Below are positions 1 to 11,393 of a stretch of 64,000 bases of DNA, in pieces (the stretch's first letter is position 1; every line of letters starts with the position of its first letter). Origin of the DNA: Tenrec ecaudatus (Eukaryota > Chordata > Mammalia > Afrosoricida > Tenrecidae); contig NC_134543.1 of NCBI RefSeq assembly GCF_050624435.1, forward strand, positions 125,207,475 through 125,271,474. Reading direction: 5' to 3'. The notes under the pieces are model-generated. The model ran no database searches, had not been told where the DNA came from, and saw nothing but the letters and a program-made list of their open reading frames with translations. Both the position numbers and the translations under genes were made by a program.

Positions 1-540
1 ACAGGTCTGTCCTATCACAGACACCTAGATTTTGAATAGACTGGTGGAAGGGAGGTGGAGGCAAGTAGATCAGCTTATTCGGGGGGCCTAACAAGACAGA
101 AATGAATCAACATATTCATTTAATAATCTGCACTGAAAGCCACCACTTCTAAACAGAGTATTGGTCTGCCTCCACCATCCTTTCCCCACCCCACACCTAC
201 ACCCTGAACCTACCACCCCTTTCCGGATTGGCTGCTACTGGAACCCAGGGTAAGATCAGAAGGCCGTTTGGCATATGTGAGCAAATTGGAGGTTCTCGTG
301 TCCTCCCAATTCCTGGGGCTTCTGCCCTCTTCCTCCCAGTGCCAGAGACACGCTGGCCAAGTTCCCTTTGAAAATGCTTTCTCTGTGCTCCAAGCTGCCT
401 TTCCTGTTCTCCTGTAGCTCAGATTCACATAATAGTACGGACACAGCATCCATAAGCCCAGGACCGGAACTGGACGCTGCCCAGCTTGCCATTACTGACT
501 ACTTTGAAGGGATCACAGGAGAAGGTCCTGCCTGAATGGA

Positions 541-955
541 ACGGTCCTATTGGTGCAGTGGGTTAAGCACGGGGCTGTCAACAGCCAAGTCTGTAGTTCT
601 AACCCACCAGCTACTCCAATGAGCCTTAAAGATTTACAATCTCAGAAACCCAAAGGTAACAGCCCTACGTCATCCTATACAGCAGCGGGTCGCAACCTGT
701 GGGTCGCAACCCTTTGGGCGGGGGGGGAGGGGGGGTTGGGTCAAATGACCCTTTCACAGGGGTCGCCCGATTCATCACAGTAGCAAAATTAGAGTTATGA
801 AGTAGCAACGAAAATAATTTTATGGTTGGGGAGGGGCACCACAACATGAGGAACTGTATTAAAGGGTCACGGCACTAGGAAGGTTGAGAACCCCTCCTAT
901 AAGGTCATGATAAGTTGGAATTGACTGTGGGTTGGGGAGAAGGTAATGGATTTGG
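541..955 (+). mobile_element. AfroSINE, interrupted by SPIN
   Basis: Head 'ggtgcagtgggttaagcacg' and 'gttctaacccaccagctact' (tRNA-like A/B boxes), tail 'tcctata[SPIN]ataaggtcatgataagttgg'. Without the insertion it is about 200 bp, the usual AfroSINE size. Confidence 0.88.
683..896 (+). mobile_element. SPIN-family hAT element, short non-autonomous copy
   Basis: Starts cagcgggtcgcaacctgtgg and ends aggaaggttgagaacccc, the complementary termini of SPIN elements, with the diagnostic inner 'atgaagtagcaacgaaaata'. 214 bp long. Flanked by ctatacag (675-682) and ctataagg (897-904), a decayed 8-bp duplication that also matches the interrupted AfroSINE. No transposase. Confidence 0.9.
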
Positions 956-1007
956 TTTGGATTTTTTTTATATGTAGAGAGAAACAAACTAATTTTGTTT
1001 CACTGCA

Positions 1008-1165
1008 ATTAAGTTAATGCTGACTCATAGAAACCCTGGGGACAGGGTAGAACTGCGGCTGTTGATTTCTGACACTGTTGACTCTTTCTCCCTCGGAGCA
1101 GCTGGTGGTTTCAAACTGCTGGCCTTGCAGTTAGCAGCCCAGTGTGTAACTGTTAGGTTTCTGGC
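1008..1165 (-). mobile_element. AfroSINE, antisense
   Basis: Reads 'gctgactcatagaaaccctg', 'gagcagctggtggtttcaaa' and 'gcagttagcagcccagtgtg', the antisense AfroSINE order. Confidence 0.8.
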
Positions 1166-1857
1166 GTGATTTCACCTCAGTTCTTGCTTTGCAATGCTGA
1201 AAGAATTCACGCAGCTGAAGCACATTTGTAATCCAACTGACTTGTATGAGGGAAAGGAAGGTTTCAGGTAGTCCAGTCTCCAAAAGTACACGCTACTTCT
1301 GGAAAGCTCAGACCAAGAGAGAGTTCGAGACCAAACTCAAAAACCACGTGGAAAGAAAACCGGAAGAGGAGTGAAACCACGTGGAACCAGGAAATCCCTA
1401 GAGGCCAAAAGGGCATCAGCAACCCTATTTGCATGGGCTGAGTTTGGGCACACCTGTGTGATGTCATGTGCCCAGGTTGTGGCCAGATTGTTTCACCTAT
1501 GCCTTGGGGGGGTGGGGGGGTGGGGCTAGTTGGTACATGCTCAGTTTGGAATTTTCCATAGTTGTCTAATGGGTGCCTGATTTCTCTACAACCTCTTTAT
1601 TGTGACCCTAGGCAGGTTTTGGGGGAGACAACACCACCACCCCACCATGTCCCCCATTTGTCCCGATTCTCACTTAACCACTATGACACCAGGGCTTTTT
1701 TTTTTTATACAGTGGGAGAAAAATGTGGAACAAAACTCCAAATTAAAAAAAAAGACCAGGCTTAGTGGTCTGTTAGAGAGGAGGGTAATCCCTGAGCCTG
1801 GCCCCGAGTCACCTTTCAATCCTGAAACTTGGCTCACCCCTTTCAGCCAGACAATCT

Positions 1858-1995
1858 CAAAACTCTCACTGCCATTGAGTCGATTCCAACTCGGAGCGAC
1901 CCCGTCGGACAGGGCAGAACTGCCCCTGTGTGTTCACAAGACTAACTGTAGGCGGCCCCCTCTTTCTCCTGCGGGGTGGCAGGTGGTGCAATCAG
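1858..1995 (-). mobile_element. AfroSINE fragment, antisense
   Basis: 'cattgagtcgattccaactc' and 'ggacagggcagaactgcccc', ending near the box corresponding to 'ctgcggggtggcaggtggtg'. Confidence 0.8.
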
Positions 1996-2282
1996 GGTGG
2001 TGAAATAAAATGTCTGAGTTGTTGAGTGGCAAACGAGTTTGCTCTGTAAACTTTCACTCGGATCACAAGAAAAAGTTTAAAAATAAAATTCAAAAGAGAG
2101 GGAGAAAGTAGGAGAGTCAGAAGATGGTTTTGGGGAAGTAGGTGTGAATCTCCAGCAGGGGTTAATCTCTAGCATAAACCTGAAGATTAGATAAATCCAC
2201 CTCCACTAGCTTTCGGAAGGGTGTGGTCCCGGGTCCTACAGGCCCTGGGGCTGCCAGTTTTGTGTCTTGCATTCCTTTACTT

Positions 2283-2490
2283 CAGGACCCTAGAGGAGTA
2301 GTGGTTATTCATTGTGCTGCAATCTGCCAGGTCCACAGTTCAAACCACCAGCCATCCTGGGAGGAAGATGGGGCTTCCTACGCCCCCAAACAGCTATGGC
2401 CTCTCGGAAACTCACCAGGTATACAGGGGCAGTTCTACCCTCTCCTACAGGGTTGCTACTGGAATCGACTTCCTGGCAGTGAGTTTGGTT
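2283..2490 (+). mobile_element. AfroSINE
   Basis: Complete-looking copy from 'aggaccctagaggagtagtg' through 'gttcaaaccaccagccatcc' to 'ctactggaatcgacttcctg' and a GT-rich tail. Confidence 0.88.
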
Positions 2491-2498
2491 TTTGTTTA

Positions 2499-2580
2499 TC
2501 AGGAGCCCTGATGGAGTAATGGGTTGCAGGTTGAGCTGCAGACCCACCAGCCACTCAATGGGATAACCGAAATCCGAAGG
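2499..2580 (+). mobile_element. AfroSINE head fragment
   Basis: 'caggagccctgatggagtaa' and 'ctgcagacccaccagccact' immediately after the previous copy; only the tRNA-like head is present. Confidence 0.7.
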
Positions 2581-2954
2581 AGCACTTCTACTATTTAAAT
2601 TAAATCCCTTCACTGCTTAATACAGCCCGGGCTTACCTAAAGGCCATCCATTAACCCTATACTTTTGGGGGGCCCCCTCCCCTCCACTCCATCCCTCCTG
2701 GAGGCTAGCTAACGCAAACGCTCTCTCGTTAGCTAGCACCTTGGAAGAGCCAGGGCAAAAGTAAAGGTTGCAAGATGTGTGGAGGATGACACTGGAAGCG
2801 GGGAGCAGTGTTTTTTGGAGAGCTGGAGTTGAGGTTATCTCACTCAGCCTCGCCACGCATCGTGTAAAAACATGAAAAGAAAAACGAAACAAAATAAAAC
2901 ACCCCAGCCTGCTGCCCTGTTGCCCTGGCACCCATTCTGCCTCATTACTCTCTC

Positions 2955-3112
2955 CCATCCAGTGGACTCTGTAGAGCCGAGCACAACCCTCCCTGGGGGT
3001 GTTCCAGGACTGAAATCTTGAAGGGGGTGGAGAGCCTCCTCTTTCTCTGAAGGACAGCTGGTGGTTTTGAACCGCTGACCTTGAGGTTAGCAGTGGATCG
3101 ACCAGGACTCCC
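2955..3112 (-). mobile_element. AfroSINE, antisense
   Basis: Ends 'acagctggtggttttgaacc', 'gaccttgaggttagcagtgg', 'accaggactcc'. A second antisense copy follows directly. Confidence 0.75.
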
Positions 3113-3270
3113 CTTCCAACCCACTGTGACCCTGTAGGACCGAACAGAACCGGCCCGGAGGGTTTCCAACGCTGTGATCTTGTTGGAAGCACATTGCCAC
3201 GTCTTGCTTCCTCAGAGACTCGTGGCTTCCAACTGCTGAGTGCTCAACCACTGAGCCACCAGTGTAGATA
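3113..3270 (-). mobile_element. AfroSINE, antisense, adjacent copy
   Basis: 'ccaacccactgtgaccctgt', 'tggcttccaactgctgagtg', 'accactgagccaccagtg'. Together with the copy before it, it supports a 191-residue open frame that is not a gene. Confidence 0.75.
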
Positions 3271-3784
3271 CTATTCAAGGCCCCTTTTTTAGGTTAAAAC
3301 CTAAAGGCAAGGGAGGTCAGTGAGGATAGGTCACACTGTTGTTAAAAGGTGAGGGAGCGCTCAAACTCAGCTCTGTGCATTGCCAACATCCAGACTGCTC
3401 ACCAAGGCACAGTACTCGATCGCCAAGCGCTCCTTGAGACCCTGCTGGGTGCCAGGCCCAGAGGCCAGGGGGGTTGTGGTGAATACGCAGCTGAGTGACG
3501 AAAGGGAAGAGGTGGCCGTTTTTAGCCTGGGAGGTAGTTAGAAGATGATGAACTTGATGCACTTACTCCAAAGCAGGGTGAGATAGGGGCTACCTCAGAG
3601 ATACCTAAGCAGAACCCAATATGCATATGGATGAAGGAGGGGAGGAATGTACTCTAACACTCTGTCTAATGGTATGTGGGAGTGTGTGTGGGGGGGTGTA
3701 CGTGCGTAGGTAAATAGAGAATATGAATGAGATGAGTACTGGGGAGACTTGTCCTACAAAGTTTGCTTTGCACTTGGCCTTGAT

Positions 3785-3975
3785 GAAAACCAAACACCCA
3801 AACTTTCTGCTATCAAGTTGATTACAACTCATAGAATCCCTGAAGTGAGGCCAAGAACTGCCCCATGGGGTACTAGGGCTGTAAATCTTCAACAAAGCAA
3901 CCTGTGTTATCTGTCTCCTGTTGATTAGCTGGTGGATTCAAACCACCAAACACCAGCCCAGTACTTAGCCCACGG
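3785..3975 (-). mobile_element. AfroSINE, antisense
   Basis: 'caagttgattacaactcata', then 'agctggtggattcaaaccac' and 'ccagcccagtacttagccca'. Confidence 0.8.
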
Positions 3976-4776
3976 CAGGAAAGCTGTTGAGCCTTGGCAC
4001 ATGGAGCAGATTTCCACAAGCCAGAGTGAGAGAGAAACCAGGTCAAGAGGATTCAAGATCATCTTAGCAACCAGGCCCTTGTGATGGAGAGCAGTAAGGC
4101 TGGCTGGGGTATCAGGATCAAGTGTAGGAGTGCCTTGATTTGTGGGAAGGCCTAGGCTTGCTTGTGGGAGCCGTTGAAAGTTCCTGCTAGACACTGACAG
4201 GAAGAGAGGAGGGGGGTTTGCGGTGAGACCTGGCAGTGGGCTTGAGGCCTTGGCATGGGTCTTCCCTTCTCCAGACAGTGCCAGCTGCCAGTCTGCACAC
4301 TCAGGTGCATTCACAGAGAAGGACTGACCTAGGCATTCTAGTAGCTCCCTGTCAAGTTGGGCATAAAAGCCACTCACTTCAAGGGCTGTGGAAGTAGGGG
4401 ACACCCAGCACTGCAGGGACAGAGAGTCTGGGGTGTGAGGAGGTGGTGGGCCTTGGCTGGTTAATGGTAAGAAACATACTCTAGAACATGGAAAAAGAGA
4501 GACTATTCAACTCAGCCCTTACCAATCCAGGCTGCTCACTGGATGTGAAAATCCTTTTTAAGAAAGTGCCAATGGAGTCCTTGCCCAGGCCCCAAATTTA
4601 GTGAAAACTCAGTGGAATTGAGAACTCAATTGCCTGGAACATTCAATTCACTTGAATTGTGTTTTGATTCAGTTTTTAGCAAAAGAGGTAAATAACCACA
4701 GTCCAGACAATATCAGGATGTCAATCATAAAAACACCTCCTACAGTGAGTGGCCCGAGGGTCAAGTTTTGCTAACA
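3976..4776. other. Upstream intergenic stretch, nothing recognised
   Basis: No repeat family, conserved exon or RNA gene recognised. A 159-residue open frame on the minus strand (3925-4404) has no domain I can identify and overlaps an AfroSINE. Confidence 0.5.
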
Positions 4777-4980
4777 GAAAGTCCTGGCAACTTAGTGGTT
4801 ATGTGTTGGGCTGCAATCCACAAGGTAGACAGTTCAAAACCACCAGCTGCTTTGGGGAGGAAGACAAGGCTTTCAACTCCTTGTCTTGAGGAGTTAAGTC
4901 TTAGCAACCACAGGGATGGTTCTACTCTGTCCTATAGGTTTCTCTGAGACAGCATCAACTTGATGGCAGTGAGTGTGAGA
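4777..4980 (+). mobile_element. AfroSINE
   Basis: 'ggcaacttagtggttatgtg', 'cagttcaaaaccaccagctg' and 'agcatcaacttgatggcagt' in order. Confidence 0.85.
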
Positions 4981-5374
4981 TCTGCTACCTACAAGGTCAG
5001 AGGTTGAAACCTACCCACCCCCAGTTGGGAGAAATGACAGAAATGAGGTGACTATCTTCGTCCATACAGATAACAATCTAGGAAACCCTGAGGGCCGTTT
5101 CAACTGTGTTTTGTAATGTCACCCGAGTCAGTCTGCTCCACACAAGGACAAACCACCAGACGCACAGGGAGCAACTCGAGCAAACGGTAACTCCGACGAG
5201 AATCTAGTTGAAGGTTACGAAGAAGCACCCCTCCGGAAAAGTTTTTCTCCCCTCCTTACTGTTTTTGAAAACCCTAAAAGAATCCAGAGTGTGACTAAGG
5301 CGCTGTATATATGTTTTATTTTGTTATTGTTGCTAGTATTTTTCTTTAAAAAAAAAAAAGCATTTCTGTATATG

Positions 5375-5570
5375 AAGCCCAGGATGGATAAATCTACAGA
5401 GAGGGTAACGAGATTATGGCATGGCAAGGGAGGCTGGGAAAATGGAGAGCTGATAATGAGGGGTATAAGAATGAAGAAAATGTTCTAAAGCTGATTGTGT
5501 GCAACTCTTCTGGGGGTTACGGAATTGTATGATATGCAAATTATACGCTAATACAACGGTTTGAAAAGAT
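5375..5570 (+). mobile_element. Old L1 3' end
   Basis: 'gaattgtatgatatgcaaat' followed by 'tatacgctaatacaacgg' resembles the end at 14470-14600 and older mammalian L1 tails. 5' limit unclear. Confidence 0.55.
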
Positions 5571-5927
5571 GTCTGAGTGCTCCCCTATAATATAGCATTC
5601 AAAAAATTTTGAATCACGATTCTGCTAGCTATATTCTAAACAACACATTTTTCCTTTAGTTTTAAAAAATAAATCAAATGGAAAAACCAAACCAAACAAA
5701 AACGTACACGCATTCAATTCAACTCCTTTCTCTGACCACGAAATTCTGAACTTCCTTAGAACTGACCTCGGTCCCTCGCTGTTTTTTTTTCACCTGCTTT
5801 GCTGGCTCCCTGACAAACACTCCCCTGGCTAGCCTGACAGCACCTCCAACAGCCCACTCGCATAAAGAATTATGTGTTTGGAAATATAAGCACTCTCTAT
5901 TGAGAAAGAAGAAGAAACTAACGTGAA

Positions 5928-6075
5928 CAGGTAGCAGAGCGGAGGTGTGAGCAAGCTGCTTAGCCTCGCTGGACCTCAGGTTCCTCCTCTGTGGAATGGG
6001 GAGGGGGTCAGAAGAATGTCTCTGCCCTCGGGTTGTCCCCAGGATGAAGTGAAGCCAGTACCCAGGTCATTCGGC
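5928..6075 (+). mobile_element. MIR SINE
   Basis: Core 'caagctgcttagcctcgctg' and 'caggttcctcctctgtggaa' follow the MIR consensus. Confidence 0.65.
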
Positions 6076-6169
6076 CTTCCTAAGTGTTGATGTGCTTCCT
6101 ATTTCACACACACCGCTGGCAACCCCTGCATCCTCATCTCCATTTCAGCCAGGCAGCAGGAGGCTCCGG

Positions 6170-6385
6170 AGTCCCAGCTGGCACAGACAGGGAAGCATCT
6201 GATCGCCAGCTGAAAGATTGGCAGTTTTACCACTGCCTCACGGGGAAGAGGCCTGGCAATCTGCTTCAGAAGGTCATGAGCCTTGAAAACCCAACAGAGC
6301 AGCTCTACTTTGCACATGCCGGGGCTTCCACAAGAAACAATCAGCAACACACCAACCAGCAGCAACAAGTAAGGAGGCTTCGGAG
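6170..6385 (+). mobile_element. AfroSINE, older variant
   Basis: 'gaggcctggcaatctgcttc' and 'gagccttgaaaacccaacag' match the AfroSINE middle. Part of a 147-residue open frame that I regard as spurious. Confidence 0.7.
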
Positions 6386-6409
6386 AGGTCCTCTGTTTTG
6401 TCCTGCGGA

Positions 6410-6572
6410 GTCCATGCTGACTCAGCAACAAACTAGAACAGCCCCAAGCGTGCCCAGTGTTGTAATCTTTACAGGAAGCTCATTAGGTCTTTGCTCGTGG
6501 GGAGCCACTGGTGGCTTTGAATTGTGACCTTTCAGTTAGCAGCCACGCACTTACCCACCTCAGGGGTCCTCT
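6410..6572 (-). mobile_element. AfroSINE, antisense
   Basis: 'gagccactggtggctttgaa', 'cctttcagttagcagccacg', then 'cacctcaggggtcc'. Confidence 0.75.
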
Positions 6573-6579
6573 AGGGACT

Positions 6580-7240
6580 GCAGTGCAATGTGAATTATTT
6601 AATACGGCCCTACTAGCCATAGGCTTCCTTACTCCCACCAAGCCGTTTTCCTAAAGGATCTGGCAGGAAGTGGAGAAAGGAGGCAGGCTGGTATTGATTG
6701 GATTATATGATTTAGCTGTGAGTGACTGATAACAGGTCTAATTGTTTTAGTGTTTTTTTAAAAAAACAGTTTTATTAGCATATAATTAATGTACCATACA
6801 ATTCATAGCATAAGTATATTAAAGAATTGTGCAATCCTGACCACAAACAATTTTAGAACATTTTCTTCATTCTTATATCATCATCATCATCACCACCTCC
6901 CCATTATCCCCCTGCCTCCCCTGCCATAACCCTAAAGAATTATTTAGTTACTGTCTCACCAGGTCTCATTGTGACTGCCATCCGGCTGGGTATAAAATCA
7001 ACCATCTCAGAAACAAGCGGGGAAGAGCCAGGACCTTGAGATCCTGTGCCCGGAACCTCTTTGATCCAGGAGACGGTTCTGAGAGCAGAGGAATGGCAAA
7101 GGAGCGGCAGGAGCAGAACCAGGAGCCAGAGCATGAGGCAGAGTGGTGGACTCCCCAGCCCAAAGAGCAAGTAAAGTGGTGTGCTTCAGGACTGGAGGCT
7201 GACTTAACAAAGCGGGCTGTGCCTGAACCCTAAAGATTCC
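6580..7240. repeat. Unnamed interspersed repeat, copy 1 (broken by an old L1 tail)
   Basis: Two blocks, 6580-6700 and about 7015-7175, recur in the same order at 46430-46980. Shared pieces are 'gaattatttaat', 'actcccaccaa', 'cggaacctc' and 'gcagaaccaggagccag'. Between them lies an L1-like tail (6745-6900). I do not recognise the family; an LTR or composite SINE is possible. Confidence 0.55.
6745..6900 (-). mobile_element. Old L1 3' end, antisense
   Basis: 'cagttttattagcatataat', 'gtaccatacaattcatagca', 'gcaatcctgaccacaaacaa' follow the antisense tail of ancient mammalian L1. Confidence 0.7.
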
Positions 7241-7542
7241 TGAAGGCATTGGAGGAGTGGCAACACCGGTGCCGGGGGTGGGAGTGGGGGGGGGCAGGCA
7301 AAGGGGAGTAGCTGTCCTCAGAGCCTAGAGAGCAATAGCATGCGTCTCATAAGAGGTAACTTTAAGGCAGTCCTAGGAGGATACCGTGGGGAACAATATT
7401 GATTATGAGAATGTGATTAGGATCTCTAACTCACAAGGGTGAAGACCTCCCTCCACCCCAGAAACCCATTCCACCATATGAGAATAAAGGATTCATCCGT
7501 ATACACGCTCTTCCTGTTTTGTTTCCCACAAACCTCTTAAAA

Positions 7543-8013
7543 CAGCGGTTCTCAGCCTGTGGGTTGTGACTCCTTTGGGGGGTCGAATGACCCTTTCATA
7601 GGGGTCACCTAAGACCAGCAGAAAACGCATGTTTCCGATGGTCTTAAGGACCGAGCCACTGCTCCTCTATCCATCTCCAGGTGGGTACGCCCACATACCA
7701 TTACTCGGCGTGAAGACTGTTACCCATGCTACCTCAAGCTTCAAGACAAAATTTTATTTATGTGTAATTAGAAAGAAATATTTCACAATATAGAATTACA
7801 TATTGTTTTCGTGATTCATCCCTATGCTTTAATTATGTTTAATTTGTAACAATGAAAATACATTCTGCATACCAGATATTTACATTACGATTCATAACAG
7901 TAGCAGGATTACAGTGATGAAGTAGCAATGAAAATCATTTTATGGATGGGGGTCACCATCACATGAGGAGCTGTATGAAAGGGTCGAGGCCTAAGGAAGG
8001 TAGAGAACCCCTG
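7543..8013 (+). mobile_element. SPIN-family hAT element, 471-bp copy
   Basis: Termini cagcggttctcagcctgtgg and aggaaggtagagaacccctg. The interior includes 'tcttaaggaccgagccactg', 'ggcgtgaagactgttaccca' and 'atatttacattacgattcat', all characteristic of the longer non-autonomous SPIN form. The flanking octamers (tcttaaaa, tcctcctt) do not match. No coding capacity. Confidence 0.93.
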
Positions 8014-8194
8014 TCCTCCTTGAGGGAGAGCTGAGCTCTGGAGGGTAGAGTGGGGTGGGGGTGGGTGGGTCAGCTCATGATTAATGTGGGCAGACTCACA
8101 TCTCCATTCTAATCCCTGCCTATTTGCTTCTAGTGAGGTAGGTAGATACTATGGTTTAAATTTGCGTCTCACAGATGACAACTAATAATTCTAC

Positions 8195-8500
8195 GAAGGC
8201 CCACCATTTAGCACTTGGCTATTAGTTGACAGGTTGACAGTTCTAACCCATCCAGAGGTTGGCCATTCCCTTCTGAAAGGTCATCACTTATTCGGTGCAC
8301 TGGGGTTACGATGAGTTGGAATCAGCTCAATTTAAAGTTGGCAGTTCAACTCCGCCCCACTGCACTGCAGATCACTGGTGGCTTGCTTCAATACAGATTA
8401 CAGCCACGCAAACCCAGTGGGGCGCTTCCACTCTAGATCATGTAACTCAGAGGGTACCATGAGTCAGGACGGACTTGATGGCAATGGGTAATAGTAGTAA
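8195..8500 (+). mobile_element. AfroSINE, one or two overlapping copies
   Basis: 'gacagttctaacccatccag' and 'gttacgatgagttggaatca', then a second set 'cactggtggcttgcttcaat' and 'catgagtcaggacggacttg'. Confidence 0.7.
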
Positions 8501-8519
8501 TTGCCAGCTCCTTTATTCA

Positions 8520-9010
8520 CCGTCTCATCTCCCTTTCTTGTTGCTTCTTTGTACCCTTTCCGCTCCTCCTAGCACCTGGCAAAGTACAACACCGAAAGGT
8601 GCCAGAATCCTGGGCGCCCAGCTTTCTCTGTGCCGGCTGCTTTCTCCCGGCCGCTTGTCACCATCTGACCTCTGCCTACCTTGCCAGCCTGAGCTTGTGC
8701 CTTCTGCTCTTTGCACCTGGCTCTCCAGCCCACTGGCAGCCTCTGAGCCTTTGCAGATACTGTTCCCTTTTCCTGCAACACTATGCCCATTCCATACCTG
8801 TTAACTGGCTAGTTCCTAGTCTCAATCGAGTCTCCAGGCATATGTCATTTCCTACAGGAAGTCTTGTCTGCTGTTTTTCCTATCCCCACCCTAACCCCGC
8901 CCACCAGCCCAGGCTACTTGCCCCTTGTCTGTGGCTAAACAACATCTTGCACTTCCTCTCCCAGCACGCATCACGCTGTGTTGCAGTTGTCTGTTTTCTT
9001 GTCCCTTTCC
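8520..9010 (+). mobile_element. L2 LINE 3' region
   Basis: Resembles L2 in sense: 'gagcctttgcagatactgtt', 'cctgcaacactatgcccatt', 'tttcctacaggaagtcttgt'. Ancient mammalian repeat. The 158-residue open frame across it is not a gene. Confidence 0.65.
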
Positions 9011-10564
9011 CTCATCTCTTTAAGAATGAGACCAAGGTTGTTACATGGTATTCCAACCACCGAGTGCATCAGTGATATTTTTAAAACATATGCTTTGACC
9101 CACCCCTTTAAGTGGAGGAGACATCTACACGTCTGTGGTTTTAAGCCATCATGTCTCAGCCCTTGATCCTCGGATGGATTCTGCTCTTTGTCAATCTTAA
9201 GGAACAGACCTTTATCCAGGGTCTACTGCATGCTGAATACCTAGCCAGCCCCTTTACTATGTGAGGTCAGTTTCACAATGAAGAGGCTTAAAGCCTGATG
9301 TAGCTAACACTGTGGCTGGAATGCAGGGGCTTTGAGGCCCAACCAGGTGTGCAATAAGCTGAGGAAATGAGTGTTGGCACGTGGTTTTCTTTCTTCTTGG
9401 TAGCGGGGAAGAGATGTTCATGTGGGAAGGCCTTTGGGGTTCTGGGCTTCCAACCGATTGTCAGTGCAGTCACCTGGCAGGTGGCGGGAGCTCAGCCAGG
9501 ATCTTCGAAGGGACAAATAGCTGAAGAGGAGACAGAAAAGGCCCACTGGCAGACTAGAGGGGCTGCATTTCTTTCAAGGCATGCCTTGTCTATTTCCACC
9601 CATTTTCTTTGTGTGTCCATCCACAAAATTGGCCACTGATTTTTTCCCCTCATGGATAGCCGCCACAGAACCAGTCAAAGTGGATCCTTGTGATTTCTAC
9701 GGAGACCCACTGACCGAAAAGCACAGCCATGCTCAACTCCAAGGGGAGCTGAGGAGTGTCTCGCAGTGAAGCAAGGAGAGAAAAGGAAACCCACTGCAGG
9801 GGAATGCTTAGCAGGCTCCACCACAGGATACAAAGATGACCTTAGCTCTGCCTGGGTCATGCGGTGGCCGTGAACTTGTCACAAGATCACTGGGTGCTCA
9901 CTCTGCTGTTATGAGGCCCAGTTCTCCGATTGTACAGATGAGAATTCAGAGGCCCAGAGGGAGAAGGAGCCACGATCAAAACAGAGTTGTTTGAGTGTAG
10001 AGTCACACTGTCGTGTCTACCTGTCAGGGTTCTATCTGTAATGTACGTCTTCACTCTTTAAACGTGTGTGATGTGCACGTTTTTATAATAAAGGGGAAAG
10101 AGATAAAAAAATAACGTGGATGAAGATGTCATCATTATTTAAAATGGCTCCGTATCTGGCCTTTTGATAATTCAGAAGGCTCTTGTGTGTCCTGGGGTCT
10201 CTGAGTCTTTCTTTGAGATTAGGGGCTCCAGCTACCTTGGCATCATGTTGAAAACACATTCAGATGCCTGAGAGGACGAAGCGGGAAGCCCCTTCCGTTC
10301 TTTGATGAGAGACCAGTTGCTAACCAGGCAGCCCTCTGTTTATGACCAAGTTCAGTTCTTAACTGTGTCTCTATGAAAATGGAGGTCAGTCGGAACAGGT
10401 GCATATTTGGTCCTAATTTATTGCAAGAAAACTGGAAGTTTTCCCCGTGATTTACAAGCGTCAGATACAGCAAGCTTTGTTATCAAGATTTGGTTGCAGG
10501 TAAGCGTTGGTTCAACTGGTTCAGAGTTAGATTTGTATTAAACAAAAGGGCAAAAGGGGCTGTC
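9011..10564. other. Upstream intergenic stretch, mostly unassigned
   Basis: Apart from a weak MIR-like patch at 9885-9985, nothing was recognised. Open frames up to 90 residues show no domain. Confidence 0.5.
9885..9985 (-). mobile_element. MIR-like fragment, antisense
   Basis: 'tgtacagatgagaattcaga' followed by 'ggcccagagggagaaggag' resembles the antisense MIR core. Weak. Confidence 0.4.
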
Positions 10565-10735
10565 CCCGGAGTTCTGGTGGTGTAGTCAGTTAAGTATTAG
10601 ATGGCTAACTGAAAGGCTGGCTGATCAAATCCAGCAGCCACTCTGCAGAAGATGAGGCTGTCTGCTTCTGTCAATCTCAGAAACACCATGGAAGGGTTGC
10701 AGTCTGAGTCGCCTCCAAGGCAATGGGTGAGAGGA
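10565..10735 (+). mobile_element. AfroSINE
   Basis: 'gagttctggtggtgtagtca', 'ggctaactgaaaggctggct', 'gtctgagtcgcctccaaggc'. Confidence 0.75.
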
Positions 10736-11021
10736 ATTGTCTGCACTTACCAGGTCTGCTGTGGGGAATCAAAGACAGATTGAAAAGCACATGACATAGT
10801 ATGTGGCACCTTAAATATCACTTTCTGTTTTAATGCAGTTGAGATCCTTCCTCTGAATGGCGAGGCAATCATTACACTTAATTATGAATATTCTCAGTCT
10901 CAAAGGGACCATTTGCAACAACAGCCAATCAGCCAATAGATGTATTTATAAACGTAGCTGTTATTGCTGAAGTAGGGGCAGAGAATCCACAAATGAAAAG
11001 CCTCTGCTCCCAAAGGGGAAA

Positions 11022-11160
11022 CCCAACCCAAACCAAACTCACTGCCATTAAGTTAATTCTGGCTCACAGCCAGCCTGTAGGACAAGGTAGAACTGCACCT
11101 ATGGGTTTTCGAGACTGTAACTCTTTATGGATTTAGAAAGCCTCTGCTTTTTCCCTAGGG
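11022..11160 (-). mobile_element. AfroSINE, antisense, cut by SPIN
   Basis: 'ctcactgccattaagttaat', 'gacaaggtagaactgcacct', 'gactgtaactctttatggat' stop at the left SPIN target duplication. The right half is absent or unrecognisable. Confidence 0.82.
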
Positions 11161-11349
11161 CAGCCTTTCTCAACCTGTGGGTCGCGACCCCTTTGGGGGT
11201 CAAATGACCCTTTCACAGGGGTTGCCCGACTCATAGCAGTAGCAAAATGACAGTTATGAAGCAGCAATGAAAATAATGTTATGGTTGGGGATCACAACTT
11301 GAGGAACTGTATTAAAGGTTTGTGGCATTAGGCAGGTTGAGAGCCACTG
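11161..11349 (+). mobile_element. SPIN-family hAT element, short copy
   Basis: 189 bp, from cagcctttctcaacctgtgg to aggttgagagccactg. Flanked by ccctaggg (11153-11160) and ccctagag (11350-11357), a target duplication with one mismatch. It truncates or interrupts an antisense AfroSINE on its left. Confidence 0.92.
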
Positions 11350-11393
11350 CCCTAGAGGAACTGCTATGTAAACAGCTATAAGAACACCATGTG

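Noticed and set aside
2617..3192. 191-residue minus-strand open frame
   Set aside because: Much of it lies in two adjacent antisense AfroSINEs, with no recognisable domain.
6084..6527. 147-residue open frame as a gene
   Set aside because: It overlaps a MIR edge and two AfroSINE copies and has no domain.
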